A stretch of 47,998 nucleotides of DNA from Treponema sp. (GCA_024690865.1 JAILON010000032.1:1-47998), one strand, 5' to 3'. Shown: positions 8,035 through 16,631, numbered from the stretch's first letter. Notes: generated from the sequence alone by a model not told the origin. Numbers and translations: made by a program.

Positions 8035-8529
8035 ATGGACGTATCCGAGGAGATTTTGAACCTGCTGCGCGACAATGCGCGCCTCAGCATAGAGGATATT
8101 TCGGCAATGACGAAGGCGACGCCTGCCGAAGTCAAGGATATAATCAGGAAGTTGGAAAACGACGGCGTCATCATGAAGTATGCCGCCATCATCAATCCTG
8201 AAAAGGACGCCGGGGCCAAGGAGAAGGTCAAGGCCGAAATCGAGATTCAGGTTGCCCCTGAGCGGGAGCACGGGTTTGACGGGATAGCGGACCGGATCTA
8301 CCGCTTTCCCCAGGTCAAGTCGCTCTACCTGATGTCGGGCGGCTACGACCTCAAGGTCATCATCGAAGGCGACAGCCTGCAGGAAGTCGCCCTGTTCGTT
8401 GCCCGCAAGCTTTCCACGCTCGCGGGGGTCCGTTCCACCAAGACCCACTTCATCCTCAAGACCTACAAGGAGAACGACATCGTGTATGTGGAGCAGCGTT
8501 CCGACAGCAGGGAAGGAGTGACCGCCTGA
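8035..8529 (+). CDS. Lrp/AsnC-family transcriptional regulator
   Basis: This 164-residue protein has an N-terminal winged helix (EEILNLLRDNARLSIEDISA, then PAEVKDIIRKLENDGVI) and a C-terminal RAM/AsnC effector domain (residues about 65-150, with YLMSGGYDLKVIIEG). The domain order and size are standard. Its last codon overlaps the start of the aminotransferase gene (TGATG), so the pair is coupled. By analogy with Lrp-like regulators next to aminotransferases, such as alaR-alaT of Bacillus, it probably controls that gene in response to an amino acid. The effector is unknown. Confidence 0.9.
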   Translation: MDVSEEILNLLRDNARLSIEDISAMTKATPAEVKDIIRKLENDGVIMKYAAIINPEKDAGAKEKVKAEIEIQVAPEREHGFDGIADRIYRFPQVKSLYLMSGGYDLKVIIEGDSLQEVALFVARKLSTLAGVRSTKTHFILKTYKENDIVYVEQRSDSREGVTA

Positions 8530-9701
8530 TGAACACGAGAGAGGACAGGTTCAGTAAAGCCATGCTGGAAACCCCTCCGTCGGGAATCCGCAAGTTTTTT
8601 GAAATGCTCATTGGGCATGACGACGTTATATCGCTTTCCGTCGGGGAGCCGGACTTCCCCACCCCCTGGCTCATGCGGGAGGAGGCCTTCTACCACCTGG
8701 AGCAGGGCCACACCAGCTATACGAGCAACTGGGGCCTTTTGGAGCTGCGGCAGGAAGTGACCAAGTACATGGAGCGCTACGGCTGCTATTACAACCCCAA
8801 CAAGGAAGTCCTGATAACGGTGGGGGCAAGCGAGGGAGTGGACGCGGTGCTCCGTGCCGTGCTGAACCCCGGGGACGAGATCATCGTCTGCGAGCCCTGC
8901 TACGTCAACTATATTCCCCTGTCGCACCTGTGCGGCGCGAAGGTCGTTCCCCTGGATACGAGCGTGAACGGCTTCTATCCCACGGCGAGCCAGTTTGAAT
9001 CGTTGATAACGCCCCGGACCAAGGCGATAATGTTCTGTTCCCCCAGCAATCCGACGGGAACGATGGTTCCCAAGGACGAGCTGGAGAAGATTGCCCAGCT
9101 GGCCCGGAAGCACCAGATCTGGTGCATTGCGGACGAAATCTACTGCGAACTGGTCTACGACGGCCACGAACACGTTTCCATCGGAAGCTTCCCCGGAATG
9201 AAGGACTATACGATAATCCTGAACGGCTTCTCCAAGTCCTTTGCCATGACCGGCTGGAGGATCGGCTACATCGCCGCCCCGGAGGAGCTGATGGCCCAGA
9301 TAGTCAAGCTGCACCAGTACAATACGATATGCGCCCCGATAATGAGCCAGTACGCGGCCCTGGAGGGCTTGAAGAACGGCTGGAGCGAGGTGGAGCGGAT
9401 GCGCGTGAGCTACCAGCAGCGGCGCAACCTCATGTACAAGTCCTTCACCGACATGGGGCTGCCCGTGCCGGAGCCGACGGGTGCCTTCTATATGTTCCCC
9501 GACATAAGCAGCACCGGGCTGAGCGCCGAGGACTTTGCGACGCAGCTCTTCCAGAAGTACAACGTCGCGGTCGTCCCCGGAACGGCATTCGGCAAGGCGG
9601 GGGAAGGCCACATACGCTGCTGCTATGCGACGGCCATAGACAAGATAAAAACCGCCCTTGACAGGATAGCGGAATTCACCGATAGTTGCAGAAGGGGTTA
9701 G
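8529..9701 (+). CDS. Class I/II PLP-dependent aminotransferase
   Basis: This 390-residue fold-type I aminotransferase contains the substrate-side motif SLSVGEPDFPTP, the segment VGASEGVDAVLRAVL, CSPSNPTGTMV, the PLP-contacting DEIYCELVY, and the Schiff-base lysine in NGFSKSFAMTGWRIGY (Lys about 236). The sequence is closest to the PatA/AlaT/aspartate aminotransferase branch, which transfers amino groups from alanine or aspartate to 2-oxoglutarate. The exact substrate cannot be read from sequence. It is translationally coupled to the upstream Lrp-family gene, and the next gene follows closely, so the three may be co-transcribed down to the terminator at 11072. Confidence 0.9.
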   Translation: MNTREDRFSKAMLETPPSGIRKFFEMLIGHDDVISLSVGEPDFPTPWLMREEAFYHLEQGHTSYTSNWGLLELRQEVTKYMERYGCYYNPNKEVLITVGASEGVDAVLRAVLNPGDEIIVCEPCYVNYIPLSHLCGAKVVPLDTSVNGFYPTASQFESLITPRTKAIMFCSPSNPTGTMVPKDELEKIAQLARKHQIWCIADEIYCELVYDGHEHVSIGSFPGMKDYTIILNGFSKSFAMTGWRIGYIAAPEELMAQIVKLHQYNTICAPIMSQYAALEGLKNGWSEVERMRVSYQQRRNLMYKSFTDMGLPVPEPTGAFYMFPDISSTGLSAEDFATQLFQKYNVAVVPGTAFGKAGEGHIRCCYATAIDKIKTALDRIAEFTDSCRRG

Positions 9702-9706
9702 CCAGT

Positions 9707-11059
9707 ATGTTTTTTTTGATTTTCGTAGGCGTTTTGATACTTGTGGCGGTTGCCGTCGTCCTCGTTTTCAAGGGAATGGGCGGGAAGAACACTGATTCTA
9801 CCGCAATCAAGAACAAGAACGAAGCCAAGGTCCTCAAGGACGCGACCCGCAAGCTGGAGAGGGATCCCGACAACATCCCCGCCCTTACACAGCTTTCCGA
9901 GATTTTCTATACGAACGAGGTCTACGACAAGGCCCTCCAGCACTACAAGAGCCTGGTCCGCATAGCTCCGATCCATCCGGAGGTTGACGAAGGCAAGGTT
10001 GCGCTGCGGGCGGGAATCTGCCTGTGCAAGGCGCAGGAGTGGGCGGACGCGCTCAAGTACCTGCTGCAGTCCAGCCTGAAGGACGGGTCCAACTTTGACG
10101 TGAACTACTACCTGGGCCTGGTGTACAGCAAGCTCAAGGACTATGCGAAGGCGGTCCCCTGCCTCAAGAAGGCCCTCATCGTCAATCCGGCCTCCACCCA
10201 GGCCAACATGCTGGTGGCCCGCTGCTTTTACGAGCAGCGCCACTTCAAGGAAGCCCTGCCCTACCTCAAGGTCGTCATTGCCGCCGAACCCAACAACAAG
10301 GAGGCGATGTTTGACTATGCGGACGTCATGGTGGAGGAAGGCCACGGCGAGAAGTCCATCAAGATTTTCTCCCGCCTGCGTCCCGACCCCGTCTATGGGG
10401 CCAAGTCCTGCATACGGAGCGGCGTGTTCCACTACAACCAGGGCGACAAGAAGACCGCCATCGAGGACTTCACGATCGGCCTCAAGCTGCCCAACGTTCC
10501 GCAGGCGGACACGCTGGAGCTGAAGTACCGTCTTGCGGTCTGCTACTTCGACACCAACCGCTACAAAGAGGGGCTGGCCCTCCTTGCCGAGATAAAGCAG
10601 GTGAACCCCCAGTACAAGGACATCATGCAGCTGATAGGCCGCTATTCCGAGCTGAGCCAGAATTCCAACCTGCAGATTTACCTTGCGGGCAGCGTGTCCG
10701 ACTTCATAGCCCTCTGCCGCAGGATAGCGACGAACTGGGAGAAGGGGCTCAACGCGACCTTCCAGGATGCGCATGCCGAGGCCTCCTATACCGACATCAC
10801 CGTGGAGGTGGCCAGCCGGGGCGGAGACGACAGCGATCTTAAGAAAACCTGGCTGTTCCGCTTCTTCCGCACGACCGGAGCCACGGGCGAGATTTACGTC
10901 CGTGAGTTCCACGAGGCCCTGCAGGACAGGAAAATCAGCAAGGGCATCTGCGTGACCGCCGGGGTCTTCTCTGACGGCGCCAGGAAGTACGCCGAGGGCC
11001 GCCCCGTGGACCTTGTGGAGCGCGACAAGCTGAACGTGCTGTTGAAAAAGGCAAACTAG
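9707..11059 (+). CDS. Membrane-anchored TPR protein with degenerate Mrr-like nuclease domain
   Basis: This 450-residue protein begins with one membrane segment (MFFLIFVGVLILVAVAVVLV), followed by about seven tetratricopeptide repeats (residues about 45-320; for example DVNYYLGLVYSKLKDYAKAV). The last about 110 residues resemble the C-terminal half of the restriction endonuclease type IV Mrr domain: VREFHEAL, then KGICVTAGVFSDGARKYAEG, then PVDLVERDKLNVLL. Where active Mrr proteins carry QxK, this one reads LFRFFR, so the catalytic lysine seems lost. I chose the ATG at 9707, with AGAAGGGG 9-10 nt upstream, over a TTG at 9686. It is likely a scaffold protein; its function is unknown. Confidence 0.8.
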   Translation: MFFLIFVGVLILVAVAVVLVFKGMGGKNTDSTAIKNKNEAKVLKDATRKLERDPDNIPALTQLSEIFYTNEVYDKALQHYKSLVRIAPIHPEVDEGKVALRAGICLCKAQEWADALKYLLQSSLKDGSNFDVNYYLGLVYSKLKDYAKAVPCLKKALIVNPASTQANMLVARCFYEQRHFKEALPYLKVVIAAEPNNKEAMFDYADVMVEEGHGEKSIKIFSRLRPDPVYGAKSCIRSGVFHYNQGDKKTAIEDFTIGLKLPNVPQADTLELKYRLAVCYFDTNRYKEGLALLAEIKQVNPQYKDIMQLIGRYSELSQNSNLQIYLAGSVSDFIALCRRIATNWEKGLNATFQDAHAEASYTDITVEVASRGGDDSDLKKTWLFRFFRTTGATGEIYVREFHEALQDRKISKGICVTAGVFSDGARKYAEGRPVDLVERDKLNVLLKKAN

Positions 11060-11071
11060 TTTTTATATGAA

Positions 11072-11099
11072 CGGGGGCGAAAGCAAGCCCCCGTTTTTT
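11072..11099 (+). terminator. Rho-independent terminator after the TPR gene
   Basis: Stem CGGGGGC (11072-11078) and GCCCCCG (11087-11093) with an 8-nt loop, followed by six T. It ends the lrp-aminotransferase-TPR transcription unit. Confidence 0.9.
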
Positions 11100-11365
11100 A
11101 TGAATACCACAAGCTGATGCATCTCGGGGAACGTATGGAGCAGGGAGGGTCCCCTCAAGCGAGCATTTGCTTGCGCTCGTTGAGCTGTGTTCCAGTCCGC
11201 ATCAACTCTCAAATGCGTATGACAAAAATGCAAGCACCCGCTCGCGAAGAGGGAAACCCTGCGGGAATACGTTCCCACTGTAAAAATCTTTTTATATCAT
11301 GATTAAATAACAGGAGGGCTTGCCTTCCGCAACCTCCGCCGACGCAGTTGCTTACGGGTGTGGGC
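11100..11365. other. Convergent intergenic region without a gene
   Basis: This is about 265 bp between the TPR terminator and the end of slyD. I see no coding sequence. Near its right end, on the minus strand, a short stretch (about 11327-11350) reads NCVGGGCG in a frame different from slyD and closely matches the DNA for DCVGGGCG inside the slyD tail. It looks like a duplicated or frameshifted piece of that tail. Confidence 0.5.
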
Positions 11366-11998
11366 TTACCTTCCACACCCGCAGGGGCAGGGCATGCCGT
11401 CCTCGTCGGAGTCGTACTCCTCTTCGTCGGAGTCACTACCGCAGCCTCCGCCGACGCAGTCGCTTCCGCCACACCCGCAATCTCCGCCTCCGCAGTCACA
11501 GCCTCCGTCGCCACAGCCGCCGCCACATCCGCCACAGCCGCCGACGCGGCCGGCCTTGAGCTCGTCCTCGGTCGCGTCGCGCACTTCCAGGACCTCCACG
11601 GCAAAATGCAGGTTCTTGCCGGCAAGGGAGTCGTTTGCGTCTACCGTAATCATGTCGGGCGCGACCTTCGTCACCGTCACTATTGCGGGGCCGCTTTCGG
11701 TCATCGCCTGGAACGCCATGCCGACCTCTATCTCCATGTCCGTGGCGAACTGCTCGCGCGGAATCTCCATGACCAGGGACTCGTCGTACTCTCCGTAGCC
11801 GTCCTTGGCCGCAAGGTCGCAGGTGAACTTGTCGCCCGGATTGCGGCCCAACAGGGATTCTTCAAACTTGGGAAGGAGGTTTCCGTGCCCGTGCAGGTAT
11901 TCCAGCGGGGAGCGGCCCTCGCTGCTGTCGATGATGTTTCCGTTGTCGCCCCTGAGGGTGTAGTTGATGGAAACGACCTTGTCTTTCGCTATCGTCAT
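11366..11998 (-). CDS. slyD: SlyD-like FKBP-type peptidyl-prolyl isomerase with Cys/Gly-rich tail
   Basis: This 210-residue protein begins MTIAKDKVVSINYTLRGDNG, followed by SSEGRSPLEYLHGHGNLLPK, which is the FKBP half-domain of SlyD. The insert-in-flap chaperone domain lies at about residues 70-130 (EIEVGMAFQAM, then ITVDANDSLAGK), and NHPLAGK-like NDSLAGKNLHF closes the FKBP fold. The C-terminal 55 residues are almost only Gly, Cys, Asp and Glu (CGGCGGGCGDGGCDCGGG and onward). SlyD tails normally bind nickel through His and Cys; this one has Cys and acidic residues but no His. Its likely role is proline isomerase/chaperone and metal handling. It lies one base downstream of the NifU-like gene, so they form an operon. 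Confidence 0.92.
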   Translation of the reverse strand: MTIAKDKVVSINYTLRGDNGNIIDSSEGRSPLEYLHGHGNLLPKFEESLLGRNPGDKFTCDLAAKDGYGEYDESLVMEIPREQFATDMEIEVGMAFQAMTESGPAIVTVTKVAPDMITVDANDSLAGKNLHFAVEVLEVRDATEDELKAGRVGGCGGCGGGCGDGGCDCGGGDCGCGGSDCVGGGCGSDSDEEEYDSDEDGMPCPCGCGR

Positions 11999-11999
11999 G

Positions 12000-12239
12000 C
12001 TATACGTCCTGAACCACTTCGCTGATTTCCGGGCAGGTTTCCTTCAGGTAGCGCTCAATGCCCATCTTGAGCGTCATCACCGCCATGGGGCAGTCCCCGC
12101 ATGCTCCCGTCAGCCGCAGGTGGACCTTGTTGTCCGCATCGATCTCGATGAATTCCATATCGCCGCCGTCCGCATTCAGCTGCGGGCGGAAGGCTTCCAG
12201 CGTCTCCTTTACCTTTGCCAGCAAGGCTTCGTCTGCCAT
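12000..12239 (-). CDS. NifU C-terminal-domain-like Fe-S scaffold protein
   Basis: This 79-residue protein beginning MADEALLAKVKETLEAFRPQ consists only of the NifU C-terminal domain (PF01106): LNADGGDMEFIEID, then the cluster-binding CxxC in GACGDCPMAVMTLKMGIE. Stand-alone Nfu-type proteins carry and deliver [4Fe-4S] clusters. AAGGGG lies before the ATG. It heads a two-gene operon with slyD, whose start is one base after this stop codon. Pairing an Fe-S carrier with a Cys-rich metal-binding chaperone suggests a metal or cluster handling unit, which is inference. Confidence 0.9.
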   Translation of the reverse strand: MADEALLAKVKETLEAFRPQLNADGGDMEFIEIDADNKVHLRLTGACGDCPMAVMTLKMGIERYLKETCPEISEVVQDV

Positions 12240-12297
12240 AGTGTACCCCTTGTCTCTGTTGTGTTGTTCAATTTTCCACCAATCTACTATATTTAGG

Positions 12298-12333
12298 GCC
12301 TTTGGGCAATTGCTTGCCTTTGGACAATCGCCC
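12298..12333. repeat. Two tandem 18-bp direct repeats in the nifU/cyclase divergent region
   Basis: GCCTTTGGGCAATTGCTT (12298-12315) is followed directly by GCCTTTGGACAATCGCCC (12316-12333); 14 of 18 positions match. The pair lies between the divergent NifU-like and cyclase genes, just upstream of the cyclase -35 box and of a TATAGT (minus strand, 12286-12291). This is a plausible two-site operator. Confidence 0.5.
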
Positions 12334-12353
12334 CTTTTTTTCTTAAAAATTCT

Positions 12354-12381
12354 TTGCAAAAATCCCCCCTTTTGTTATAAA
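12354..12381 (+). promoter_or_regulatory. Promoter of the adenylyl cyclase gene, possibly leaderless
   Basis: TTGCAA (12354-12359), a 16-bp spacer, then TATAAA (12376-12381). The ATG follows 9 nt later and no Shine-Dalgarno is present, so the 5' leader would be 0-3 nt. Confidence 0.5.
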
Positions 12382-12390
12382 ATAGAAGCT

Positions 12391-15300
12391 ATGAAAAAAC
12401 TGTTCGCATTCATATTGCTGGGGTTGCTGGGGACCTCTTTCCTCCTGGCCCAGGCCTCCTTTTTTGACAACTACGTGTACCAGCAGTGGAGTTCCTTCGG
12501 GGGACTGACGGGGACGACGGCGACCGACATCATGCAGACCAGCGATGGTTACATAAATATAGGCACCTACGAGGGTTTGGTCCGCTTTGACGGCGTGGCC
12601 TTCACCACAATGCGGCGCGGCAAGGACAACGGGCTGACCTTTGCTTCCGTCCGCGTCGTCATGGAGGATTCTTCGGGAAACCTGTGGATTGGTTCCAACG
12701 ACGAGGGCATCCAGCTCCTGCAGCCTGAGGGGAACATGACCTTCACGACCCAGAACGGCCTTCCCAACAATTCGATACGCGCCATCGTCGAAGACCACGA
12801 CAAGAACGTCTGGGTCGGCACGGCGGGCGGCGTGGTGTACATGACCAAGAGCCGCCATCTGATAAACCCGCAGTTTGAGGCGGGCACGGTTTCCAAGGGT
12901 GTCATCTCCACCCAGCTTTTCTGCGACAGGGACGGACAGGTGTGGCTTACGACCGAAAACGACAAGGGGCTTTTCATCTTTAAGGACGGGCTGTTTCGCA
13001 CCATTCCGTCGATGGACCAGTTTGGCGACTATGCGGTGACGGAAGTCTGTCAGGATTTGGACGGCAGCTTCTGGGTTGGTACGGATACGGTAGGACTTGT
13101 CAAGATAAAGGATGGGGTTGCGACGGCGGTGCACACGGATACCATGCTGGACGACACCCCGGTCACGTCGGTTTACGAGGACAAGGACGGCAACGTCTGG
13201 TTCGGCACCGAGTCCGGCCTGGTCGTCTACAGCGGGGGCACATTCCACGTCTGCATGAAGGACGGCCTGCAGAAGGCCAAGATAAACAGGATTGTCTCCG
13301 ACCGCGAGGGCAACATCTGGATTGCCACGGACAGGAACGGCGTGGGCAAGATGACCCGAAGCCGCTTCAAGATGTTCCGGACGGGAATCACCTCCAATGC
13401 GATTGCCGAAGACCTGGACGGCAGGGTGTGGGTTGGTACGGACGACGGTGTGCTGTGCTACATAGGGGGCCGGCAGGTCACCAACGCCCTGACCAAGTTC
13501 ACCGAGGACATACGGGTCCGCCACGTGGGGGTGACGGAAAACGGCGACGTACTGGTCAGCTGCTACAGGAAGCCCGGCCAGCTGCGCTACAACACGCAGA
13601 GCGGAAAGATTACCAGCTGGAGTACGGACGAAGGGCTGGCGGGCAACAAGGTCCGCATCGCCATAGAGGGGCAGCAGGGCGAGCTGTACGTGGGGACGAC
13701 CACCGGCCTGAGCATCATCCATCAGGACGGCAGCATCGTCAACTTCAAGCAGCTGGACGGGCTTGAAAACGAGTACGTCATGTGCCTGTATATGGACCAG
13801 AACGGCATGCTCTGGATAGGAACGGACGGCGGCGGCGTGTACTTGATGAGGAACGAACGGCTCCTTGGCAAGGTGACGACGCAGAACGGCCTTGCCGGCA
13901 ACGTCGTCTTCAAGGTTTCGCAGGATGAGCGGGGGGCCTACTGGATATGCTCCGGCAGCGGACTGACCTGCTGCCCGGCCTACGACAGCAGCTTGGAGCG
14001 TATGCCCGTCCTCTTCGAGACCGTCAGGGCGGAGCAGGGGCTCGGTACCGATTCGGTCTTCCAGCTGCTGCCCGACGGGCGGGGAAACGTCTGGATTACC
14101 AGCAACTACGGAGTTTCGTCCGTTCCATTCGAGGATCTGGTCGAGGTCGTCGGGGGCAGGCAGGAGGAGCTGGTCCCCAAGTTCTACAACAAGAACGACG
14201 GACTTGATTCGGACGGGGCCACATCGACGGCGGTCAGCATCTGCGACCGCGACGGCCGCCTCTGGTTCCCCATGGTGGACGGAATTGCCGTGTACAATCC
14301 CGTCAAGGTCCGCGAAAGCCAGGTCGTGCCGCTCGTCTGCATAGAGAGCATCAGGGTGGACACGGTGGAGTACAAGGGCTTCAAGGACTTCATAGAGCTC
14401 AAGCCGGGCACCAAGCGGGTTGACATAAAGTACACGGGACTCAGCTTTGATGCACCGGAACGCATATTGTTTGCCCACCAGCTGACGGGCTTTGACAACG
14501 AGCTGTCCGCTCCCAGCGCCAGCAGGACGGTTTCCTACACCAACCTGCGGCCGGGCAAGCATACCTTCATGGTCTACGCGATAAATGGTGACGGCGTCGT
14601 GTCCGACAGGGCGCAGACCATGCTCTTCGTACAGAAGCCGTACATCTGGCAGACGACCTGGTTCTGGATAGTGGTAGTCATCGCCACACTCGTCTGTGTA
14701 TTCACGATCATCTACCTGAGGGAACGACGTATGGCCAGGGAGAACATCAGGCTGGAGGGCCTGGTCAAGGAGCGGACCAAGGAACTGCACGCCGAGAAGG
14801 AGAAGTCCGACCAACTGCTGCACGCAATCCTGCCCGACAAGATAGCGCGGGAGCTCAAGGACGACATCCACGCGATTGGTGAAAACTTTGCCGACGTGAC
14901 CATGCTCTTTTCCGACATCGTGAGCTTCACGACGATTTCGAGCGCGCACACGGCCTATGAAATCGTATACGCCCTGAACGACTTGTTCAGCCGCTTTGAC
15001 GAGCGGGCCAAGCGGATGGGCGTGGAAAAGATAAAGACGATTGGGGATGCCTATATGGCCGGCTGCGGGCTGCCGTCGCTCAACGACGACCATGCCCGCA
15101 TCATGGTGGAATTTGCAAAGGGCATGTACGACGACCTGCGGGAATACAACGAGAACGCGAAGATTAAGTTCAACATCCGCATCGGCCTGAACCGGGGGCC
15201 GGTCAGCGCGGGGGTCATAGGCAAGACCAAGTTCGTCTACGACGTGTGGGGCAACACCGTCAACGTCGCGAGCCGCATGGAGTCTGCCGCCAGCCCGGGG

Positions 15301-15432
15301 GGCATACGGGTTTCGGAAGCCGTCTACGAGCGGCTCAAGGATACCGACGTGAAATTCAGCGCGCCCATTGAGTGCGATATAAAAGGCAAGGGCCTTATGA
15401 TAACTTACGATGTAATCTTGGGGGATGATTGA
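12391..15432 (+). CDS. Beta-propeller sensor adenylyl cyclase, class III
   Basis: This 1013-residue protein has a signal peptide (MKKLFAFILLGLLGTSFLLA) and about fourteen two-component-regulator propeller repeats (DxxGNLWIG, DKNVWVGT, DGNVWFGT and similar) forming a periplasmic double propeller to about residue 690. A Y_Y_Y-like domain, a membrane helix at about 756-777, a short coiled coil (VKERTKELHAEKEKSDQLLH) and a class III cyclase domain from about 829 follow. Metal-binding aspartates are in FSDIVSF (about 842) and TIGDAYM (about 886). Lys before TIGDA and Asp in FVYDVWGNT suggest ATP rather than GTP. This is the HTCS sensor layout known from Bacteroides, with a cyclase in place of the histidine kinase. 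Its stop overlaps the start of the UrtA-like lipoprotein gene. Confidence 0.9.
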   Translation: MKKLFAFILLGLLGTSFLLAQASFFDNYVYQQWSSFGGLTGTTATDIMQTSDGYINIGTYEGLVRFDGVAFTTMRRGKDNGLTFASVRVVMEDSSGNLWIGSNDEGIQLLQPEGNMTFTTQNGLPNNSIRAIVEDHDKNVWVGTAGGVVYMTKSRHLINPQFEAGTVSKGVISTQLFCDRDGQVWLTTENDKGLFIFKDGLFRTIPSMDQFGDYAVTEVCQDLDGSFWVGTDTVGLVKIKDGVATAVHTDTMLDDTPVTSVYEDKDGNVWFGTESGLVVYSGGTFHVCMKDGLQKAKINRIVSDREGNIWIATDRNGVGKMTRSRFKMFRTGITSNAIAEDLDGRVWVGTDDGVLCYIGGRQVTNALTKFTEDIRVRHVGVTENGDVLVSCYRKPGQLRYNTQSGKITSWSTDEGLAGNKVRIAIEGQQGELYVGTTTGLSIIHQDGSIVNFKQLDGLENEYVMCLYMDQNGMLWIGTDGGGVYLMRNERLLGKVTTQNGLAGNVVFKVSQDERGAYWICSGSGLTCCPAYDSSLERMPVLFETVRAEQGLGTDSVFQLLPDGRGNVWITSNYGVSSVPFEDLVEVVGGRQEELVPKFYNKNDGLDSDGATSTAVSICDRDGRLWFPMVDGIAVYNPVKVRESQVVPLVCIESIRVDTVEYKGFKDFIELKPGTKRVDIKYTGLSFDAPERILFAHQLTGFDNELSAPSASRTVSYTNLRPGKHTFMVYAINGDGVVSDRAQTMLFVQKPYIWQTTWFWIVVVIATLVCVFTIIYLRERRMARENIRLEGLVKERTKELHAEKEKSDQLLHAILPDKIARELKDDIHAIGENFADVTMLFSDIVSFTTISSAHTAYEIVYALNDLFSRFDERAKRMGVEKIKTIGDAYMAGCGLPSLNDDHARIMVEFAKGMYDDLREYNENAKIKFNIRIGLNRGPVSAGVIGKTKFVYDVWGNTVNVASRMESAASPGGIRVSEAVYERLKDTDVKFSAPIECDIKGKGLMITYDVILGDD

Positions 15433-16628
15433 TGAAAAGCGCTATGCAGGGGATTGCCGCCGCGGCGGTCTTGTCGCTCCTTCTTGCGGGATGTTCCAAA
15501 AAGGAGGAGGTTTCCGTCGTAAAGGTCGGCATCCTCCATTCGTTGACCGGGGCGATGGCCCAGAGCGAGATGCCCGTGAGCGATGCCGAGCAGATGGCGA
15601 TAGATGAGATAAATGCCGCCGGAGGCGTGCTGGGCAGGAAGATAGAGGTCGTGCTCAGGGACGGAGAAAGCGATCCTGCGTGTTTCGCTCAGAAGGCCAG
15701 GGAGCTTTTGACCGAAAACAAGGTCGCGACGATATTCGGCTGCTGGACGTCTGCCTCCCGCAAGGAGGTGAAGAAGGTCCTGGAGGAGCCGGATATCTTT
15801 GGCCTCCTGTGGTATCCCCTCCAATACGAAGGGCTTGAGGCCAGTCCCAACATCATGTATATGGGGGCCGCCCCCAACCAGCAGGTCGTTCCCGCCGTGG
15901 ACTTCTGCTACCAGAATTTCGGAGGCCGGATGCTGTTGATTGGCTCCGACTATGTGTTCCCGCATACGGCGGGGGCAATCGTGAAGGCCTACCTCCCGAC
16001 CTTTGGGGGGGAGTGCGTCGGGGAAACCTATGTGGACATGGAGTGCGAGGACTTCGACGACGTGATAGCCCAGATCAAGGCGACGAAGCCCGACGTGGTG
16101 TTGAATTCGCTCAACGGGATTTCCAACAGGGCCTTCTTCAATGCGCTGCGGAATGCCGGCATCACTGCGGACGACGTCCCGGTGATGAGCTTTTCGGTGT
16201 CCGAATCGGAAATCAAGTACATTGGGGCGGAGTTGATGAAGGGTCACTACGTCTCGTGGAGCTACCTGCAGACCATCTCCTCGATGCAGAACCTGTCCTT
16301 CGTCTCCCGCTACCGGAACATCTTTGGGGGCGACAGCGTGATAGGCGATCCGATGGAGGCCGGATACATAGCCGTCTATCTGTGGGCGGCTGCCTGCGAG
16401 AAGGCGGGATCGTTCGACGTGGAGGATGTCCGTATGGCGGCTAAGGGACTGAGCTTTGATGCGCCGGAAGGAGTTGTGACGATTGACGGCGAGAACCAGC
16501 ACCTCAAGAAGCGGGTCAGGGTGGGCAAGGTGAACGAATCTGGACAGATTGACGAGGTGTGGCGTTCGGGCAACGTGGTCAAGCCGGATCCCTACATGAG
16601 CACATACATCTGGGCCAAGGGGCTTTAG
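15432..16628 (+). CDS. UrtA/AmiC-type solute-binding lipoprotein, no permease nearby
   Basis: This 398-residue protein has a lipoprotein signal (LSLLLAGC, Cys about 20). The rest is a type I periplasmic binding fold of the urea/short-chain-amide group (PF13433): VGILHSLTGAMAQSE, AIDEINAAGGVLGRKIE, GCWTSASRKEV, LLWYPLQYEG and GSDYVFPHTAG are hallmark segments. Proteins like this normally feed UrtBCDE transporters, but no permease or ATPase gene is near. The ATG overlaps the cyclase stop codon (TGATG), so the two are translationally coupled. The context suggests a ligand-sensing partner of the cyclase rather than a transport component, which is inference. Confidence 0.9.
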   Translation: MKSAMQGIAAAAVLSLLLAGCSKKEEVSVVKVGILHSLTGAMAQSEMPVSDAEQMAIDEINAAGGVLGRKIEVVLRDGESDPACFAQKARELLTENKVATIFGCWTSASRKEVKKVLEEPDIFGLLWYPLQYEGLEASPNIMYMGAAPNQQVVPAVDFCYQNFGGRMLLIGSDYVFPHTAGAIVKAYLPTFGGECVGETYVDMECEDFDDVIAQIKATKPDVVLNSLNGISNRAFFNALRNAGITADDVPVMSFSVSESEIKYIGAELMKGHYVSWSYLQTISSMQNLSFVSRYRNIFGGDSVIGDPMEAGYIAVYLWAAACEKAGSFDVEDVRMAAKGLSFDAPEGVVTIDGENQHLKKRVRVGKVNESGQIDEVWRSGNVVKPDPYMSTYIWAKGL

Positions 16629-16631
16629 GCG

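Noticed and set aside
12343..15093. 916-codon frame antisense to the cyclase gene
   Set aside because: It arises from the high third-position GC of the sense gene; the translation has no recognisable domain and a composition typical of antisense frames.
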